Below are positions 27,895 through 37,935 of a stretch of DNA of 64,000 nt, in pieces. The notes beneath the pieces were generated by a model. It searched no databases and was not told where the DNA came from. It was given only the letters and a program-made list of their open reading frames with translations. Made by a program: the position numbers and the translations under genes. Origin of the DNA: Hydrogenophaga flava NBRC 102514 (lineage in GTDB: Bacteria > Pseudomonadota > Gammaproteobacteria > Burkholderiales > Burkholderiaceae_C); contig NZ_BCTF01000018.1 in the NCBI RefSeq assembly GCF_001571145.1, forward strand, positions 54,989 through 118,988, read 5' to 3'. Each line of letters starts with the position of its first letter. Within the stretch, counting starts at the first letter, position 1.

Positions 27895-29373
27895 ATGAAT
27901 ATGACCGCTCTGCGCTCCCGTCCAGCGATGTCGTTGCTGTTGAGTGCCTCACTGTTCGGTATGGCCGTGGTCGGGGGGGCTGCGTTGCCTGCTCCTGTCC
28001 ATGCGCAGCAGATGCGTGGGCTGCCGGATTTCACGGATCTTGTGGACCAGGTTGGACCGTCCGTGGTCAACATCCGGACGCTGGAGCGCGCGAATGCAGA
28101 TGGGGGAAGCAGCACCGACGAGCAGATGCTGGAGTTTTTCCGTCGTTTCGGCATACCGGTTCCGCCTGGGGCGGTGCCGCGCAGCGGTCCACGCCAGGAC
28201 CGTGGCGGATCCGGTGAAGAGGCACAGCCTCGCGGAGTGGGCTCCGGGTTCATCCTCAGCTCCGATGGTCTCATCATGACCAACGCGCACGTAGTCGACG
28301 GCGCCGACGAGCTGGTGGTCACACTTCCGGACAAGCGCGAGTTCAAGGCCAAGCTGGTGGGCGCCGACAAGCGAACCGACGTGGCTGTGGTGAAGATCGA
28401 GGCCAGCGGACTTTCCGCTGTCCGCATTGGCGATGTGAACCGGCTCAAGGTCGGCGAATGGGTGATGGCCATCGGTTCTCCCTTCGGGCTCGAGAACACC
28501 GTGACCGCCGGCATCGTGAGCGCGAAAAAGCGCGACACAGGAGATTTCCTGCCGTTCATCCAGACCGATGTCGCCATCAATCCGGGCAACTCGGGCGGGC
28601 CTCTGATCAACATGCGCGGCGAAGTGGTGGGCATCAACAGCCAGATCTACTCCCGCTCAGGCGGGTTTCAGGGCATCTCCTTTGCCATCCCCATTGACGA
28701 AGCCGTCAGGGTCTCTGATCAGTTGCGATCCAGTGGCCGTGTGACCCGTGGGCGCATCGGTGTGCAGATCGGGCAGGTGAGCAAGGAGGTGGCCGAATCC
28801 ATCGGTCTGGGTCAGGCTCGTGGCGCTCTGGTGAATGCCGTTGAAGCCAACTCGCCCGCTGCCAAGGCCGGACTCGAACCGGGTGATGTGATTCTGAAAT
28901 TTGATGGCCGCGAGATCGAACGCTCGGTCGATCTGCCGCGCATCGTTGGCAATACGAAGCCGGGCAATCGCAGTTCGATGACAGTTTTCCGTCGCGGCAC
29001 CCAACGCGATCTGAGCATCACGGTAGCCGAGCTGGAGCCGGAGCGCAGTGACCGCCGCGCTGCGGCCCCGGAGGTCAAGCCCCCCGCTGCCACCAGCCTT
29101 CCTTCCCTCGGACTCACCGTGGCAGACCTCAATGCCACGGAGAAGAAGGATCTGAACATCAAGGCGGGTGTGCGAATCGATTCTGCCGAGGGGGCCGCAG
29201 CGCGTGCTGGACTAAAGGAGGGCGACGTGATCGTTGCGGTTGCGAACACCGAGGTTGGCAGCGTGAAGGAGCTGGATGCGGTGCTGGCCAAGCTGGACAA
29301 GTCCAAGCCGGTGAATGTTCTTTTCCGGCGCGGTGAGTGGGCCCAGTACGCGGTGATTCGACCTCAGCGCTGA
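27895..29373 (+). CDS. mucD: Periplasmic serine protease MucD/DegP-like
   Basis: The 492-residue Do-type protease has a signal peptide ending at about residue 37 (VHAQQ). The catalytic triad is His122 (TNAHVVDGAD), Asp152 (KRTDVAVVK) and Ser223 (NPGNSGGPL), followed by two PDZ domains at about 290-375 and 400-490. It degrades misfolded envelope proteins. Three ATGs lie close together; the GAGG at 27884-27887 is only 1 base from ATG 27889 but 7 bases from ATG 27895, so I chose the latter. Confidence 0.95.
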   Translation: MNMTALRSRPAMSLLLSASLFGMAVVGGAALPAPVHAQQMRGLPDFTDLVDQVGPSVVNIRTLERANADGGSSTDEQMLEFFRRFGIPVPPGAVPRSGPRQDRGGSGEEAQPRGVGSGFILSSDGLIMTNAHVVDGADELVVTLPDKREFKAKLVGADKRTDVAVVKIEASGLSAVRIGDVNRLKVGEWVMAIGSPFGLENTVTAGIVSAKKRDTGDFLPFIQTDVAINPGNSGGPLINMRGEVVGINSQIYSRSGGFQGISFAIPIDEAVRVSDQLRSSGRVTRGRIGVQIGQVSKEVAESIGLGQARGALVNAVEANSPAAKAGLEPGDVILKFDGREIERSVDLPRIVGNTKPGNRSSMTVFRRGTQRDLSITVAELEPERSDRRAAAPEVKPPAATSLPSLGLTVADLNATEKKDLNIKAGVRIDSAEGAAARAGLKEGDVIVAVANTEVGSVKELDAVLAKLDKSKPVNVLFRRGEWAQYAVIRPQR

Positions 29374-29815
29374 GCCGACACAAAGCTCGAAATTCTCTGA
29401 GCTGCCTCGAATAAACCCTTGATCCCGCTTGGTTTTAAGGGCTTGTTCCGGAAGTTGGTTGTTTTGCCACAGGGTGCCCACTATCGATCTGGGTTTTCCG
29501 TTTGAGTCAAAAGTTTGTGACCACTCACAACCCTGAGGTGCAAGTTGACTGATTTCGATAAAATCGGGGCTCCAAGACCTTGATTGCAGTGTCGAACAAT
29601 GTTCAGCGTTCACTATGTGAGAGCGCTCCTGAGTTGTTCTTGCTTGCTCCACAGGTGGCTCACAACATGTTCATTTTTGCTGTGGGAAATCTGTGAATAA
29701 GTCTCCCGTTGCTGCGTTGCAACAGGCGGTGGAGGGTGGTTTCGGGCTGTGCAGCCGGGGCTTTTTGCCTACAATGAAATCCCAACTATCGCAGTTGCCA
29801 TTGATTGTTGGTTAC
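29374..29815. other. Gene-free region upstream of lepA
   Basis: About 440 bases have no convincing coding frame on either strand. The segment is less GC-rich than its surroundings. Notable points are a TACAAT box at 29770-29775 and the short hairpin CAACT/AGTTG (29783-29797) before the terminator at 29816. A 19-codon frame runs 29774-29833 without a ribosome site. The region most likely holds the lepA operon promoter; a small RNA is possible. Confidence 0.5.
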
Positions 29816-29846
29816 GGGCGCGTCACCAGTTGACGCGCCCTTTTTT
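29816..29846 (+). terminator. Strong terminator hairpin in the lepA leader
   Basis: GGGCGCGTCA (29816-29825) and TGACGCGCCC (29831-29840) form a perfect 10-base-pair stem with a 5-base loop, followed by six Ts. It lies only 48 bases before the lepA start codon and 442 bases after mucD. It is either a leader attenuator of lepA or the end of a small transcript. Confidence 0.9.
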
Positions 29847-29894
29847 ATGGCCTCCCAGAGAGTGGCGAGGCTTGGTTTCCCGGCTGGTTTTCCG

Positions 29895-31703
29895 ATGCAC
29901 CACATCCGCAATTTTTCGATCATCGCGCACATCGACCATGGCAAGTCCACGCTGGCCGACCGCATCATCTCCCGCTGTGGCGGCCTGTCTGATCGCGAGA
30001 TGAGCGAGCAGGTGCTCGACTCCATGGACATCGAGAAAGAGCGCGGCATCACCATCAAGGCACAGACCGCTGCGCTGCAATACAAGGCGCGCGACGGCAA
30101 GGTCTACAACCTCAACCTGATCGACACGCCCGGGCACGTGGACTTCTCCTATGAAGTCAGTCGCTCGCTGTCGGCCTGCGAAGGTGCGCTGCTGGTGGTG
30201 GACGCCAGCCAGGGCGTGGAAGCGCAGACGGTCGCCAACTGCTACACCGCACTCGACCTGGGTGTGGAGGTGGTGCCGGTGCTCAACAAGATGGATCTGC
30301 CCAATGCCGATCCGGACAACGCCAAGGCCGAGATCGAGGACGTGATCGGCATCGACGCGACGGATGCGATTCCCTGCTCGGCCAAGACCGGCATGGGCGT
30401 GGAAGACATCCTGGAAGCCGTGGTCGCGCGCATCCCTCACCCCAAGGGCAACCCTGACGCGCCGCTGCGCGCCATGATCGTGGACAGCTGGTTCGACACC
30501 TATGTGGGTGTGGTGATGCTGGCGCGCGTGGTCGATGGTCGTTTGCGCAAGGGCGAGCGCTTCAAGATGATGGCGACCAACACGGTCTACAACGCCGACA
30601 ACCTGGGTGTGTTCACGCCGGCCAACCAGCCGCGCGAATCGCTGGAGGCGGGTGAGGTCGGCTACATCATCGCCGGCATCAAGGAACTGCAGGCGGCCAA
30701 GGTGGGTGACACCATCACGCTGGAAAAGAAACTGCCCAACAACATGGGGCCAGCCGAGCAGGCACTGCCCGGCTTCAAGGAAGTGCAGCCGCAGGTGTTT
30801 GCCGGCCTGTACCCGACCGAGGCCAGCGAGTACGACGCGCTGCGCGATGCGCTGGAAAAGCTCAAGCTCAACGATGCCGCGCTGCATTACGAACCCGAGG
30901 TGTCGCAGGCGCTGGGCTTTGGCTTCCGTTGCGGCTTCCTGGGCCTGCTGCACATGGAGATCGTGCAGGAACGCCTGGAGCGCGAGTTCGACCAGGACCT
31001 GATCACCACCGCGCCCAGCGTGGTGTACCAGGTGGTCAAGCCCGACGGCGAAGTCATCATGGTGGAGAACCCGTCCAAGATGCCGGACCAGGGGCGCATC
31101 GAAGAGATCCGCGAACCCATCGTGACCGTGCACCTGTACATGCCACAGGAATACGTGGGCGCGGTCATGACGCTGGCCAACCAGAAGCGCGGCATGCAGC
31201 TGAACATGGCCTACCATGGCAAGCAGGTCATGCTGACCTACGACATGCCGCTGGGCGAGATCGTGCTGGACTTCTTCGACAAGCTCAAATCGGTCAGCCG
31301 CGGCTACGCGTCGATGGACTACGAGTTCAAGGAGTACCGCGCCTCTGACGTGGTGAAAGTCGACATCCTGCTCAACGGCGAGAAGGTCGATGCGCTGTCC
31401 ATCATCGTGCACCGCTCGCAGTCGCAATACCGCGGCCGCGCGGTGGCCGCCAAGATGCGCGAGATCATCAGCCGCCAGCAGTTCGACGTGGCCATCCAGG
31501 CAGCCATTGGTGGCAACGTGATCGCACGCGAGACCATCAAGGCGCTGCGCAAGAACGTGCTGGCAAAATGTTACGGCGGTGATATCACCCGCAAACGCAA
31601 GCTCCTCGAAAAACAGAAGGCAGGCAAGAAGCGCATGAAACAGATCGGCTCGGTCGAAGTGCCCCAGGAGGCCTTTCTCGCCATCCTGCAGGTGGAGGAG
31701 TGA
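29895..31703 (+). CDS. lepA: Elongation factor 4 (LepA) GTPase
   Basis: The 602-residue translational GTPase begins [24 protein letters not shown] (G1 with HIDHGKST). DTPGHVDF (G3) and LNKMDLP (G4) follow. The C-terminus has the LepA-specific domain with [23 protein letters not shown]. It back-translocates or remodels stalled ribosomes. The frame is open to 29805, but that extension runs through the terminator hairpin, so ATG 29895 is correct. The stop overlaps the lepB start (TGATG). Confidence 0.97.
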   Translation: MHHIRNFSIIAHIDHGKSTLADRIISRCGGLSDREMSEQVLDSMDIEKERGITIKAQTAALQYKARDGKVYNLNLIDTPGHVDFSYEVSRSLSACEGALLVVDASQGVEAQTVANCYTALDLGVEVVPVLNKMDLPNADPDNAKAEIEDVIGIDATDAIPCSAKTGMGVEDILEAVVARIPHPKGNPDAPLRAMIVDSWFDTYVGVVMLARVVDGRLRKGERFKMMATNTVYNADNLGVFTPANQPRESLEAGEVGYIIAGIKELQAAKVGDTITLEKKLPNNMGPAEQALPGFKEVQPQVFAGLYPTEASEYDALRDALEKLKLNDAALHYEPEVSQALGFGFRCGFLGLLHMEIVQERLEREFDQDLITTAPSVVYQVVKPDGEVIMVENPSKMPDQGRIEEIREPIVTVHLYMPQEYVGAVMTLANQKRGMQLNMAYHGKQVMLTYDMPLGEIVLDFFDKLKSVSRGYASMDYEFKEYRASDVVKVDILLNGEKVDALSIIVHRSQSQYRGRAVAAKMREIISRQQFDVAIQAAIGGNVIARETIKALRKNVLAKCYGGDITRKRKLLEKQKAGKKRMKQIGSVEVPQEAFLAILQVEE

Positions 31704-32683
31704 TGCAGCAGACCATGAGCGCGATCACCGGGGTGATCCTGGCGGCTTTCGGTGCCTATGCGGCGGCATTCTTCTTTGGCGCCATCGAGGGCAACTTTGC
31801 GCTGCTGCTTTTTCTGGCCACGGCGGTCACGGGCGTTTACTGGCTGGCCGAGAAGTTCTATTTCTTCCCGAAGCGCAGGCGGGACGCCGAGCGCCTGGTG
31901 TCGACGCGCAACGAGCGCGCGGCTGAACTGGCTCGGCAGGGTTTTGCACAGTCCTCGGACGAAGAGTTGTCGATGGCGCGTCACAAGCTGTTGGCGCAAC
32001 CCTGGTGGCTGGACTGGACCGCAGGCCTGTTCCCGGTGATCCTGGCGGTGTTTGTTCTGCGGAGCTTTCTGTTCGAACCGTTCAAGATCCCGTCGGGCTC
32101 GATGATTCCGACACTTCAGGTCGGGGACTTGATTCTGGTGAACAAGTTTCACTACGGCGTGAGGCTGCCGGTGATCAACGCCAAGGTGATTGCCAACAAC
32201 GAACCGCAACGTGGCGACGTCGTGGTGTTTCGCTATCCGCCGCAACCAAGCCTGGACTACATCAAACGGGTGATTGGCGTGCCAGGCGATGAGGTGGCGT
32301 ATCTGAACAAGCGCCTGACGGTCAACGGCCAGCCCGTGCCCCGCATCAACCAGCCCGACTATTTTGATGGCGAGCAGATGCGCTACACCAAGCAGTTCGG
32401 CGAGGAGCTGGGTGGTCGGCGCTACAACACCCTCAACGACGACATGCGGCCGCCGTTCGTGTCGCCCATCACGGATTTTGCGTTCCGTGAAAATTGTCGC
32501 TATCCGGCCGAAGGCGTCGTGTGCAAAGTACCCCCTGGGCACTATTTCATGATGGGCGACAATCGGGACAACTCGCTCGATTCGCGTTTCTGGGGTTTTG
32601 TCCCAGAGTCCAACATCGTCGGCAAGGCCTTCTTTGTCTGGATGAATTTCGGCGATTTCGGGCGGATCGGTTCGTTCGAGTAA
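31703..32683 (+). CDS. lepB: Signal peptidase I
   Basis: The 326-residue protein has two N-terminal membrane helices (about 5-25 and 32-48), then a third segment at 103-113. The catalytic Ser123 is in IPSGSMIPTL and Lys178 in YIKRVIGVPGD. Box E is GDNRDNSLDSRFWGFV. It removes signal peptides of exported proteins at the outer face of the inner membrane. It shares a base with the lepA stop. Confidence 0.97.
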   Translation: MQQTMSAITGVILAAFGAYAAAFFFGAIEGNFALLLFLATAVTGVYWLAEKFYFFPKRRRDAERLVSTRNERAAELARQGFAQSSDEELSMARHKLLAQPWWLDWTAGLFPVILAVFVLRSFLFEPFKIPSGSMIPTLQVGDLILVNKFHYGVRLPVINAKVIANNEPQRGDVVVFRYPPQPSLDYIKRVIGVPGDEVAYLNKRLTVNGQPVPRINQPDYFDGEQMRYTKQFGEELGGRRYNTLNDDMRPPFVSPITDFAFRENCRYPAEGVVCKVPPGHYFMMGDNRDNSLDSRFWGFVPESNIVGKAFFVWMNFGDFGRIGSFE

Positions 32684-32709
32684 GACACGCAACTACTGGA
32701 GGTGGGGTG

Positions 32710-33057
32710 ATGAAGCAGAGACAGCGGCAACGCGGCCTGACGTTTTTCGGGTTGTTGTTCGTGGGCATTTTGCTGGCCTTCGCTGGTGTGGTGGTCGCCC
32801 AGGTTGTGCCCACCTACATCGAATACATGGCGGTGCAGAAAGCAGTGAAGAAAGCAGCAGACGGCTCGACCGTTGCCGAGGTTCGCTCACTGTTCGACAA
32901 GGCGGCTCAGATTGATGACATCACCACCATCTCCGGCAAGGACCTGGAGATCGGCAAGCAGGGTGACAAGGTGGTGGTGTCGTTCGACTACGTGCGTGAA
33001 ATTCCGCTGGCTGGCCCTGCCTACCTGGTGATGAAGTACAGCGGATCATCCCAATGA
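32710..33057 (+). CDS. DUF4845 membrane-anchored protein
   Basis: The 115-residue protein has one N-terminal membrane helix (GLTFFGLLFVGILLAFAGVVVAQVVPTYIEY) preceded by a basic QRQRQRG stretch, then a small extracytoplasmic domain. The family (DUF4845) is regularly encoded between lepB and rnc in beta- and gammaproteobacteria; its function is unknown. The N-terminal GLTFFGLL is reminiscent of pilin-type anchors, but no cleavage-site glutamate is in the right place. Confidence 0.85.
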   Translation: MKQRQRQRGLTFFGLLFVGILLAFAGVVVAQVVPTYIEYMAVQKAVKKAADGSTVAEVRSLFDKAAQIDDITTISGKDLEIGKQGDKVVVSFDYVREIPLAGPAYLVMKYSGSSQ

Positions 33058-33091
33058 GCTCGAGTGGCCGCCAGGCGGGGGGCGCACGCGT

Positions 33092-33796
33092 TTGAGCCAG
33101 GAATTGACGGCGCTGCAAAAGCGCCTGGGACATGTTTTTTCCAGTCCGCGCCTGCTTGAACGCGCGTTGACGCACCGCAGTTTCTCGGCGGACCACAACG
33201 AGCGGCTGGAGTTTCTGGGCGACTCGGTGCTGAGTCTGGCGGTGTCCGGGCTGCTGTTCGAAAAACTCAGCCAGCTGCCCGAAGGTGACCTCTCGCGCGT
33301 GCGGGCCAACCTGGTCAAGCAGGACACGTTGCATCAGATCGCGACGCGCCTGGGTCTTTCGCCCTGTTTGCGGCTGGGCGATGGCGAGAAGCGGTCCGGA
33401 GGACACAAGCGCCCCTCCATCCTCGCGGACGCCCTGGAGGCCCTGATCGGGGCGGTGTATCTGGACGCCGGTTTCGAGACGGCGTCCGTGCTGGTGCGGC
33501 GCCTGTATGGTGATGTCGAGCTCAGCGCCCAGATGGGGGCCATGGGCAAGGACCCCAAAACCGATTTGCAGGAGTGGTTGCAGGCGCGCAAGATGCAACT
33601 GCCTCAGTACCGGGTGGTGGCCACCTTGGGCGAGGCGCATCGACAGACTTTCGATGTCGAGTGCACGGTGTCGGAGGCCGGTCGAAGCGAGCGCGGCATC
33701 GGTGCGTCGCGCCGGGCCGGAGAGCAAGCAGCAGCGGCCGCGATGCTGACGTTTTTGCGGGACGCCGAACCCGCACCCACCAAGGCGGGCGGCTGA
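33092..33796 (+). CDS. rnc: Ribonuclease III
   Basis: The 234-residue enzyme has the signature ERLEFLGDSVLSLAVS and the second metal site DALEALIGAVYLDAGF. The C-terminal double-stranded RNA-binding domain is at about 155-225 (DPKTDLQEWLQARKMQLPQY through GEQAAAAAMLTFL). It processes rRNA precursors and structured mRNAs. It starts with TTG at 33092, next to the end of a 14-codon ATG frame (33053-33094); no ATG exists before the conserved core. Confidence 0.95.
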   Translation: MSQELTALQKRLGHVFSSPRLLERALTHRSFSADHNERLEFLGDSVLSLAVSGLLFEKLSQLPEGDLSRVRANLVKQDTLHQIATRLGLSPCLRLGDGEKRSGGHKRPSILADALEALIGAVYLDAGFETASVLVRRLYGDVELSAQMGAMGKDPKTDLQEWLQARKMQLPQYRVVATLGEAHRQTFDVECTVSEAGRSERGIGASRRAGEQAAAAAMLTFLRDAEPAPTKAGG

Positions 33797-33835
33797 CGAT
33801 CTCGGCGCTTGGCCGGTTTCTGTCCGGATGCATTC

Positions 33836-34867
33836 ATGAGCAAATCCTCCCGTCCTTCCACTGGCGCCCCTGCGGCCCCTGTTCCCACCGACGCTTCGCT
33901 TGAGGCCATGCTGGCCAAGGCCCTGCACAAGACGCCTGCAGAGGCCGTCGCAGACCCCGCACAGGAGCCCGAACCTGTGGAGCCGGAGCAGCAGCACTGT
34001 GGCTATGTGGCCATCGTTGGCAAGCCCAACGTGGGTAAGTCCACGCTGCTCAATGCGCTGGTGGGGCAGAAGATCAGCATCACCTCGCGCAAGGCGCAGA
34101 CCACGCGGCACCGCATCACGGGCTACCGCACCGTGGGTCCGAACCAGTTCGTGTTTGTCGACACGCCAGGGTTCCAGACGCGGCACGGTAATGCGCTGAA
34201 CCGCGCGCTCAACAAGACGGTTCTCGGCGCGGTGGCCGATGTCGACCTGATCCTGTTTGTTGTCGAGGCGGGGCATTTCCATCCGGCGGACGCCAAGGTG
34301 ATGGAACTGCTGCCCTCGAACGTGCCCGTGGTGTTGCTGGCCAACAAGTTCGATCTGGTGCACCGGCGGGGCGAGCTGGCCCCCTGGCTCAAGTCCATGC
34401 AGGAGAAGCACCCGTTTGCCGAGTTCGTGCCGATGTCTGCCAAGAACGCCCGGGACGTTGAGCGCCTGTTCGCGATTTGCGCCAAGTACCTTCCGCAGCA
34501 GGCCTGGATGCATGATCCCGAGGAGCTGACCGACCGCAGCGAGCGGTTCATGGCCGCCGAGATGGTGCGCGAGAAGCTGTTCCGACTGACTGGCGATGAA
34601 CTGCCCTACACGTCGACCGTGGTGATCGACAAGTTCGAGGAAGAGGGTGGGCTCAAGCGCGTCGCGGCCACCATCGTGGTCGAGCGCGAGGGGCACAAAG
34701 GCATGGTGATCGGCGAGAAGGGCGAGAAGCTCAAGCGCATCGGTACCGAGGCCCGACAGGAACTCGAAAAGATTTGGGACTGCAAGGTGTTCCTGGAGCT
34801 GTGGGTCAAGGTCCGCTCTGGCTGGGCCGACGACGACGCGCGCGTCCGTTCGTTCGGTTACGAGTGA
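33836..34867 (+). CDS. era: GTPase Era
   Basis: The 343-residue protein has GKPNVGKST (G1, near 62), [10 protein letters not shown] (G3), NKFDLV (G4), and a C-terminal KH domain with [22 protein letters not shown]. It binds the 3' end of 16S rRNA in 30S maturation. Compared with E. coli Era it has about 47 additional N-terminal residues, poor in structure and rich in Pro, Glu and Ala. ATG 33836 is the only sensible start. Confidence 0.96.
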   Translation: MSKSSRPSTGAPAAPVPTDASLEAMLAKALHKTPAEAVADPAQEPEPVEPEQQHCGYVAIVGKPNVGKSTLLNALVGQKISITSRKAQTTRHRITGYRTVGPNQFVFVDTPGFQTRHGNALNRALNKTVLGAVADVDLILFVVEAGHFHPADAKVMELLPSNVPVVLLANKFDLVHRRGELAPWLKSMQEKHPFAEFVPMSAKNARDVERLFAICAKYLPQQAWMHDPEELTDRSERFMAAEMVREKLFRLTGDELPYTSTVVIDKFEEEGGLKRVAATIVVEREGHKGMVIGEKGEKLKRIGTEARQELEKIWDCKVFLELWVKVRSGWADDDARVRSFGYE

Positions 34868-34873
34868 CGGGTC

Positions 34874-35674
34874 ATGGCCACGCGCCGGACTTCTGAAGAA
34901 CCCGCATTCGTCCTGCACCGCTATGACTGGAGCGAGTCCAGTCTCATCCTGGAAGTCTTCACCCGCCACCACGGGCGCATCGCCCTGGTGGCCAAGGGTG
35001 TCAAGAAGCCGACCTCGCAATTCCGTCCCGTGCTGCTGCCACTGCAGCCCCTGGCGCTGAGCTGGGGAGGCGACGCCGAGGTGCGCACGCTCAAGGCGGC
35101 GCAGTGGCAGGGTGGGCACGTCATGCCCACCGGCGATGCGCTGCTCTCGGGCAGCTACCTCAACGAGCTGCTGATGCGCCTGCTGGCGCGCGATGATCCA
35201 CACCCCAGTCTGTTCGACCACTACGCGCTGGCGGTGCAACTGCTGGCCGAGCGGTCCGATGCGCAGCAGCTGATTTTGCGGGCGTTCGAACTGCTTCTGT
35301 TGCGCGACACCGGACTGCTGCCCGACCTGTCCTGTGAAGGCAGCACGCTGGCGCCTCTGCAGGACGGCGCGTCCTATGTGCTCGGCGCCGAGTCGGGGCT
35401 GCGCGTGGCGCACGGCGACGATGTGCACTCGCTCGAAGCCAGCCAGTGGCGTTCGCTGCAGAGCGCTCTGGACGACCGCGACCCGCTGATCGCCAGTCTT
35501 CGCGCCTGTGCGGGCTGCCAGCAGAGTCTGCAGCCTCAGCTGCGCGCTCTGCTGCACTACCATAGCGGCGTCCGGGTGTTCCGGACCCGCCAGCTGATGC
35601 TGGACGTCCAATCCCTGGTCCGGCCCAAAGTGGCTCCCGAACCGGGTGCTTCTTCCGGTTCCACGCCGTCCTGA
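34874..35674 (+). CDS. recO: DNA repair protein RecO
   Basis: The 266-residue protein begins with the OB-fold segment [32 protein letters not shown], followed by the helical part and CAGCQ, a partial zinc-site remnant. It helps RecA load on single-stranded DNA coated with SSB. It lies 6 bases after era, the universal arrangement. Confidence 0.95.
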   Translation: MATRRTSEEPAFVLHRYDWSESSLILEVFTRHHGRIALVAKGVKKPTSQFRPVLLPLQPLALSWGGDAEVRTLKAAQWQGGHVMPTGDALLSGSYLNELLMRLLARDDPHPSLFDHYALAVQLLAERSDAQQLILRAFELLLLRDTGLLPDLSCEGSTLAPLQDGASYVLGAESGLRVAHGDDVHSLEASQWRSLQSALDDRDPLIASLRACAGCQQSLQPQLRALLHYHSGVRVFRTRQLMLDVQSLVRPKVAPEPGASSGSTPS

Positions 35675-35676
35675 CC

Positions 35677-36453
35677 ATGGCCCACGCTGCTCTCCATCCG
35701 ACCGCGCTGTCGGTCAATCTCAACAAGGTCGCACTGGTGCGCAACACGCGCCACCTGGGCATTCCGTCCGTCACCCGCGCGGCCACCCTGTGTCTCGAAG
35801 CAGGTGCGCGGGGCATCACGGTGCACCCTCGACCGGACGAGCGCCACATCCGCCGCCACGATGTGTTCGATCTCGCCGAGCTGATGCAGGAATGGCCCGA
35901 CCGCGAATACAACATCGAAGGCAATCCGTTTCACAACCTCATGGATGTCGCGCGCGAGGTCCGGGCGCGCGGTTTGCCGCTGCACCAGCTGACCTTCGTG
36001 CCCGACAGCGAAGGTCAGTTCACCAGCGACCACGGCTGGAGCTTTCCGCAGGACGCCGATCGCCTGCGACCCGTGATCGCACAGGCGCAGGCCCTGGGCG
36101 CTCGCGTGAGCCTGTTCATGGACCCGGAGCCTGCGCAGATGGCAGCGGCCCGGGCCGTGGGGGTCGACCGCGTGGAGCTCTACACCGAGCCCTACGCCGC
36201 CGCCTGGCACACGCCCGATCGCACACACCAGTTGGAGCGCTACCGCTCTGCCGCGCAGGCGGCGCTGGACGCAGGGCTGGGTGTGAACGCCGGCCACGAC
36301 CTCAACCGCGAGAACCTCACCGTGTTTCTCAGCACGGTGCCGGGCGTGGCCGAGGTGTCGATCGGTCACGCGCTCATCGCCGACGCGCTGGAGCTGGGTT
36401 ACGCCGCCACCGTGACCGACTACAACCGCTGCATCGCCGACGCGTTCCGATGA
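35677..36453 (+). CDS. pdxJ: Pyridoxine 5'-phosphate synthase
   Basis: The 258-residue TIM-barrel protein has [15 protein letters not shown], the active-site [27 protein letters not shown] and VNAGHDLN. It condenses 1-deoxyxylulose 5-phosphate with 3-amino-2-oxopropyl phosphate to pyridoxine 5'-phosphate. The stop overlaps the acpS ATG (ATGA). Confidence 0.97.
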   Translation: MAHAALHPTALSVNLNKVALVRNTRHLGIPSVTRAATLCLEAGARGITVHPRPDERHIRRHDVFDLAELMQEWPDREYNIEGNPFHNLMDVAREVRARGLPLHQLTFVPDSEGQFTSDHGWSFPQDADRLRPVIAQAQALGARVSLFMDPEPAQMAAARAVGVDRVELYTEPYAAAWHTPDRTHQLERYRSAAQAALDAGLGVNAGHDLNRENLTVFLSTVPGVAEVSIGHALIADALELGYAATVTDYNRCIADAFR

Positions 36454-36842
36454 TCTTCGGCATCGGCACCGACGTCTGCGATATCCGGCGCATCGAAGCG
36501 ACCTTCGAGCGCCAGGGTGAGCGCTTCGTGCAGAAGGTACTCGGCGATGAGGAGCTGGCGATCTGGCAGCGCCGCAGCGAACGCTGGCCCGGGCGCGGGC
36601 TGCGTTACCTGGCGACCCGGTTTTCCGCCAAGGAGGCGTTCTCAAAGGCCATCGGCCTGGGCATGCGCATGCCCATGACCTGGCGGGCCTGCGAAATCCT
36701 CAACATGCCCAGCGGCCAGCCGGTGATCGTGCTGCATGGCACGCTGAAAACCTGGTTCGAGGCCCAGGGCCTGCGCGCTCACGTGACCGTGACCGACGAG
36801 ACCGACTACGCCGCGAGCTTCGTGGTGGTGGAGAGAGACTGA
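36450..36842 (+). CDS. acpS: Holo-acyl carrier protein synthase
   Basis: The 130-residue enzyme has [19 protein letters not shown] with the metal-binding Asp8, and [13 protein letters not shown] with the second metal ligand. It transfers phosphopantetheine from CoA to Ser37 of AcpP. Start overlaps pdxJ; nagZ follows with a 1-base gap. Confidence 0.97.
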   Translation: MIFGIGTDVCDIRRIEATFERQGERFVQKVLGDEELAIWQRRSERWPGRGLRYLATRFSAKEAFSKAIGLGMRMPMTWRACEILNMPSGQPVIVLHGTLKTWFEAQGLRAHVTVTDETDYAASFVVVERD

Positions 36843-36843
36843 C

Positions 36844-37935
36844 ATGCACACACACGCCCCGTTGATCATCGACGTCGCCGGGTTCGAGCTGACCGACACC
36901 GACCGCCAGCGCCTGGCGCACCCCCTGGTCGGCGGGATCATCCTCTTCGGCCGCAACTGGCAAAGCCGGGAGCAGCTCACAGCGCTGTGCACCCAGGTCA
37001 AGGTGGTGCGAGAGGACCTGCTGATCGCGGTCGACCACGAGGGTGGCCGCGTGCAGCGTTTCCGCACCGACGGATTCACCCACCTGCCCCCTATGGCGGC
37101 GTTCGGACAGCTGTGGCTCTCGGCCCCGGCGCGGGGCGAAGGCGAGGGGGGGCCTGCGATGCGGGCGACCAACGCAGCCACCGCCGCCGGCTACGTGCTC
37201 GGAGCCGAACTGCGCGCCTGCGGTGTCGACCTGAGCTTCACGCCGGTGCTCGATCTGGACCACGGCGAAAGCTCCGTGATCGGCGACCGCTCGTTCGGCC
37301 GCGACCCGCGCATGGTGGCGGTGCTGGCACAGGCGCTGATGCACGGCCTGCGCACCAGTGGCATGGGCAACTGCGGCAAACACTTCCCGGGTCATGGCTT
37401 TGTGAAAGCCGATTCGCACCTGGCCATTCCCGTCGACCGGCGCAGCCTCAAGGCCATCCTGGCCGACGATGCGGCGCCCTACGGCTGGCTCTCGGCCAGC
37501 CTGGACGCGGTGATGCCGGCGCATGTGATCTACCCGAAGGTGGACAGCCGGCCTGCGGGCTTTTCGGCACGCTGGCTGCAGGAGGTGCTGCGGCACCGCC
37601 TGGGGTTCACCGGTGCGATCTTCAGCGACGATCTGAGCATGGAGGCCGCGCGCCACATCGACGGGCGGGGTGTGAGCTTCACCGAGGCGGCGCTGGCGGC
37701 GCTCGGCGCCGGGGGCGACATGGTGCTGCTGTGCAACCAGAGCGTGGTGGACGGCGGCGCACCCATCGATGAAGCGATCGAGGCTTTGTCCAAGGCACTG
37801 GTGCAAGGAGAATGGGTCCCCAGCCCCGCCAGCGAAGAGCGTCGGCAGGCCCTGCTGCCGCAGGGCCCTGCCATGGACTGGGACCGCCTGATGGTCAGCG
37901 CGCGCTACATGCAGGCGCTGTCGCTGATCCCCTGA
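36844..37935 (+). CDS. nagZ: Beta-N-acetylhexosaminidase NagZ
   Basis: The 363-residue family 3 glycosidase has GGIILFGRNWQSREQL, VDHEGGRVQRF, the KHFPGHGFVKADSH loop with the catalytic histidine, and the nucleophile Asp in FSDDLSMEA. It removes GlcNAc from anhydromuropeptides during peptidoglycan recycling in the cytoplasm. It ends the operon begun at lepA and meets the convergent LON-domain gene with adjacent stop codons. Confidence 0.96.
   Translation: MHTHAPLIIDVAGFELTDTDRQRLAHPLVGGIILFGRNWQSREQLTALCTQVKVVREDLLIAVDHEGGRVQRFRTDGFTHLPPMAAFGQLWLSAPARGEGEGGPAMRATNAATAAGYVLGAELRACGVDLSFTPVLDLDHGESSVIGDRSFGRDPRMVAVLAQALMHGLRTSGMGNCGKHFPGHGFVKADSHLAIPVDRRSLKAILADDAAPYGWLSASLDAVMPAHVIYPKVDSRPAGFSARWLQEVLRHRLGFTGAIFSDDLSMEAARHIDGRGVSFTEAALAALGAGGDMVLLCNQSVVDGGAPIDEAIEALSKALVQGEWVPSPASEERRQALLPQGPAMDWDRLMVSARYMQALSLIP

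Noticed and set aside
29823..31427. 534-codon frame antisense to lepA
   Set aside because: LepA is intact and conserved on the other strand; the frame has His/Val/Gln-rich composition and no ribosome site.
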